NCBI GenBank assembly: GCA_002731735.1
Contig: PCCM01000066.1
Location: forward strand, 24,557 to 33,357
Length of the DNA: 8,801 bases
Reading direction: 5' to 3'
From: Gemmatimonadota bacterium
GTDB lineage: Bacteria > Gemmatimonadota > Gemmatimonadetes > Longimicrobiales > Gaopeijiaceae
The notes under the pieces are model-generated. The model saw nothing but the letters and a program-made list of their open reading frames with translations, was not told where the DNA came from and did no database searches. Of the stretch, positions 7,455 to 8,801 are shown one piece after another. Made by a program: the position numbers and the translations under genes. Position 1 is the stretch's first letter. The number at the start of each line of letters is the position of its first letter.

Positions 7455-7666
7455 GGCGACTAGGTAGGAGGCACGGAGTATCCCGGCGGGCAAGCGAATT
7501 GCTAGTTTGTCACAAGCTCCATTGTCGGCCCCGCGAGGCGCACCAGCAGTGTATCCGCATCGGGAGTGCGCCGAAGCATCGCTGGACATCACACAGGCCG
7601 CCGTCTACGGTAACGGTTCACCGCAAACGGCCATTTCCTGGATATCACAAACACGCTATAGGCTAT
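7455..7666 (+). other. Intergenic region recG to asnS with possible asnS promoter
   Basis: This 212-bp gap has no supported gene and no clear terminator for recG: CCCGGCGGG at 7482-7490 is only a 3-bp stem with no T-tract. TTGTCACAA (7507-7515) is a 9-bp odd palindrome and CGGTAACGGTTCACCG (7608-7623) is an imperfect one; either could be an operator but both are short enough to be chance. The last 60 bases are AT-rich. TATAGG at 7657-7662 (4 of 6 to the -10 consensus) ends 4 bases before the asnS ATG, with no good -35 at 17 bp. No T-box leader was recognised. Confidence 0.45.
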
Positions 7667-8801
7667 ATGAGTCAGGAAAACATCAGGGAAGTCGGTTACC
7701 TCGGCGACCACGTAGGCTCGTCGGTCACCATTCTCGGTTGGGTCGAGAGCACCCGCAGCCACGGGAAGGTCGGCTTCGTGGTCGTAAGAGATGGCACGGG
7801 TCTAGTGCAGGGCGTTCTTCTCAAGAAGGAGCTTCCAGCGGACGCGTGGGCGCTGCTGGAGTCGCTCACCTACGAATCTTCGGTAGCCCTCAGCGGTGAA
7901 GTACGCGAGGAGCCGCGCGCGCCCGGCGGATATGAGGTCGGCGTGACCGGCCTGGAGTTACTCGGCGCTTCGGAGGAATACCCGATCCAGCCTAAAGAGC
8001 ACGGGGTCGAGTTCCTCTTGGATCACCGCCATCTCTGGCTTCGGTCCAGCCTCCAGCGCGCGGGTCTGCGCGTTCGTCACGAGGTCGAGCAAGCCATACA
8101 CGATTATTTCTACGAGAGGGATTTTGTTCGCATCGATACGCCCATCCTCACCGGCTCCATTGGCGAATCCGCGGGCACGCTGTTCGAGACTGACTACTTC
8201 GGTGAGACCGCCTTCTTGGCTCAGACGGGGCAACTGTATGTCGAGACGGCGTGCCCCGCATTTCGGAAGGTGTACTGCTTCGGCCCCACGTTTCGAGCCG
8301 AAAAATCCAAGACGCGCCGACACCTGACCGAATTCTGGATGCTCGAACCGGAGGTCGCGTTTGCCGACTCGGACGACAACATGGACCTCCAGGAGGACCT
8401 AGTCTGCTACCTCGTCGAAAGGGTGCTCGAGCGGTGTAGTCGTGAGCTCGCGGTGCTCGAGCGGGACACGTCTGAGCTGGAGACGCTTGCCCGGCCCTTC
8501 GAACGCATCTCCTACACATCAGCCGTCGCACTTCTGCAGGAGAAGGGAAGTGAGATCGAGTGGGGCCGCGATCTGGGAGCGTCAGAGGAAATGTTGCTGT
8601 CCGAGCAGTTCGACCGACCCGTCTTCGTGCATGACTATCCGAAGGCCGTGAAGGCGTTCTACATGAAGGAAAATCCGGAGGATCCGAGGACCGTCCGTTG
8701 TAACGACCTGCTCGTGCGTGGATACGGTGAGCTTGTCGGAGGGAGCCAGCGTGAAGACGATCTCGACAAGCTACTGGCGCGGATCCGGGAGGAGAAGCTT
8801 C
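7667..8801 (+). CDS. asnS: Asparaginyl-tRNA synthetase, 3'-truncated
   Basis: Class IIb aminoacyl-tRNA synthetase that charges tRNA-Asn with asparagine in the cytoplasm. The frame is open from ATG 7667 to the window edge (378 codons, no stop). Residues 19-100 form the N-terminal OB-fold that reads the anticodon (VTILGWVESTR; RDGTGLVQGV at 41-50). The catalytic domain begins near 120 (LLDHRHLWLRS). Motif 1 is around FVRIDTPILTG (153-163). Motif 2 is FGPTFRAEKSKTRRHLTEF (205-223) followed by WMLEPE (224-229); the RHLxEFWMxEPE form marks AsnRS rather than AspRS. YPKAVKAFYMK (324-334) and GELVGGSQRE (354-363) are also family segments. Motif 3 should lie just beyond the window. The short FGETAFLAQTGQLYVE variant (178-193) recalls the compact Thermus-like AsnRS type, an impression only. 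There is no good Shine-Dalgarno (AGG at 7660-7662 at best). It is probably a separate transcription unit from recG. Confidence 0.96.
   Translation, partial: MSQENIREVGYLGDHVGSSVTILGWVESTRSHGKVGFVVVRDGTGLVQGVLLKKELPADAWALLESLTYESSVALSGEVREEPRAPGGYEVGVTGLELLGASEEYPIQPKEHGVEFLLDHRHLWLRSSLQRAGLRVRHEVEQAIHDYFYERDFVRIDTPILTGSIGESAGTLFETDYFGETAFLAQTGQLYVETACPAFRKVYCFGPTFRAEKSKTRRHLTEFWMLEPEVAFADSDDNMDLQEDLVCYLVERVLERCSRELAVLERDTSELETLARPFERISYTSAVALLQEKGSEIEWGRDLGASEEMLLSEQFDRPVFVHDYPKAVKAFYMKENPEDPRTVRCNDLLVRGYGELVGGSQREDDLDKLLARIREEKL

Noticed and set aside
7482..7490. CCCGGCGGG considered as a recG terminator
   Set aside because: The stem is only 3 bp and no T-run follows.
7507..7899. Open frame of 130 codons from the recG-asnS gap into the start of asnS
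   Set aside because: It overlaps the clear AsnRS N-terminus out of frame, turns Arg/Gly/Pro-rich once it enters asnS, and shows no domain or ribosome site.

Overview
The window is a GC-rich chromosomal housekeeping segment, read entirely on the + strand. It runs from the 3' part of ftsZ through a MepM-like M23 endopeptidase, a large VWA/GATase-like membrane protein, ftsY and recG into the 5' part of asnS. Every gene except the VWA-type protein belongs to a family recognisable from its motifs. Base composition, the GTG starts and the mix of families suggest a free-living, Gram-negative-type bacterium. Gemmatimonadota is my best guess, from a general impression of gene content, but no single feature here proves it.

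Layout: 1-954 holds the distal part of FtsZ, whose start lies outside the window. A 129-bp gap carrying a strong Shine-Dalgarno leads to a membrane-anchored M23 peptidase (1084-2394). Its stop overlaps, in a GTGA junction, the start of a 676-residue membrane protein with a VWA metal-site motif and an amidotransferase-like fold remnant (2391-4421). After 22 nt comes ftsY (4444-5367), whose stop overlaps the recG start in a second GTGA junction (5364-7454). A 212-bp gap with no convincing terminator precedes asnS (7667 to the window end, 3' truncated). No tRNA, rRNA, CRISPR array, insertion sequence or phage gene was seen.

How the genes fit together: the tight spacing from 1084 to 7454 argues for one operon, possibly extending ftsZ transcription. 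FtsZ builds the division ring, and the M23 enzyme is placed to cut peptidoglycan cross-links. The VWA-type protein is predicted to expose its large domains to the periplasm, the same compartment as the M23 domain, and is translationally coupled to it. FtsY targets ribosomes translating membrane proteins to the inner membrane. RecG (fork remodelling) and AsnS are housekeeping enzymes with no obvious functional tie to the envelope genes. The part least explained by known biology is the M23/VWA pair between ftsZ and ftsY.
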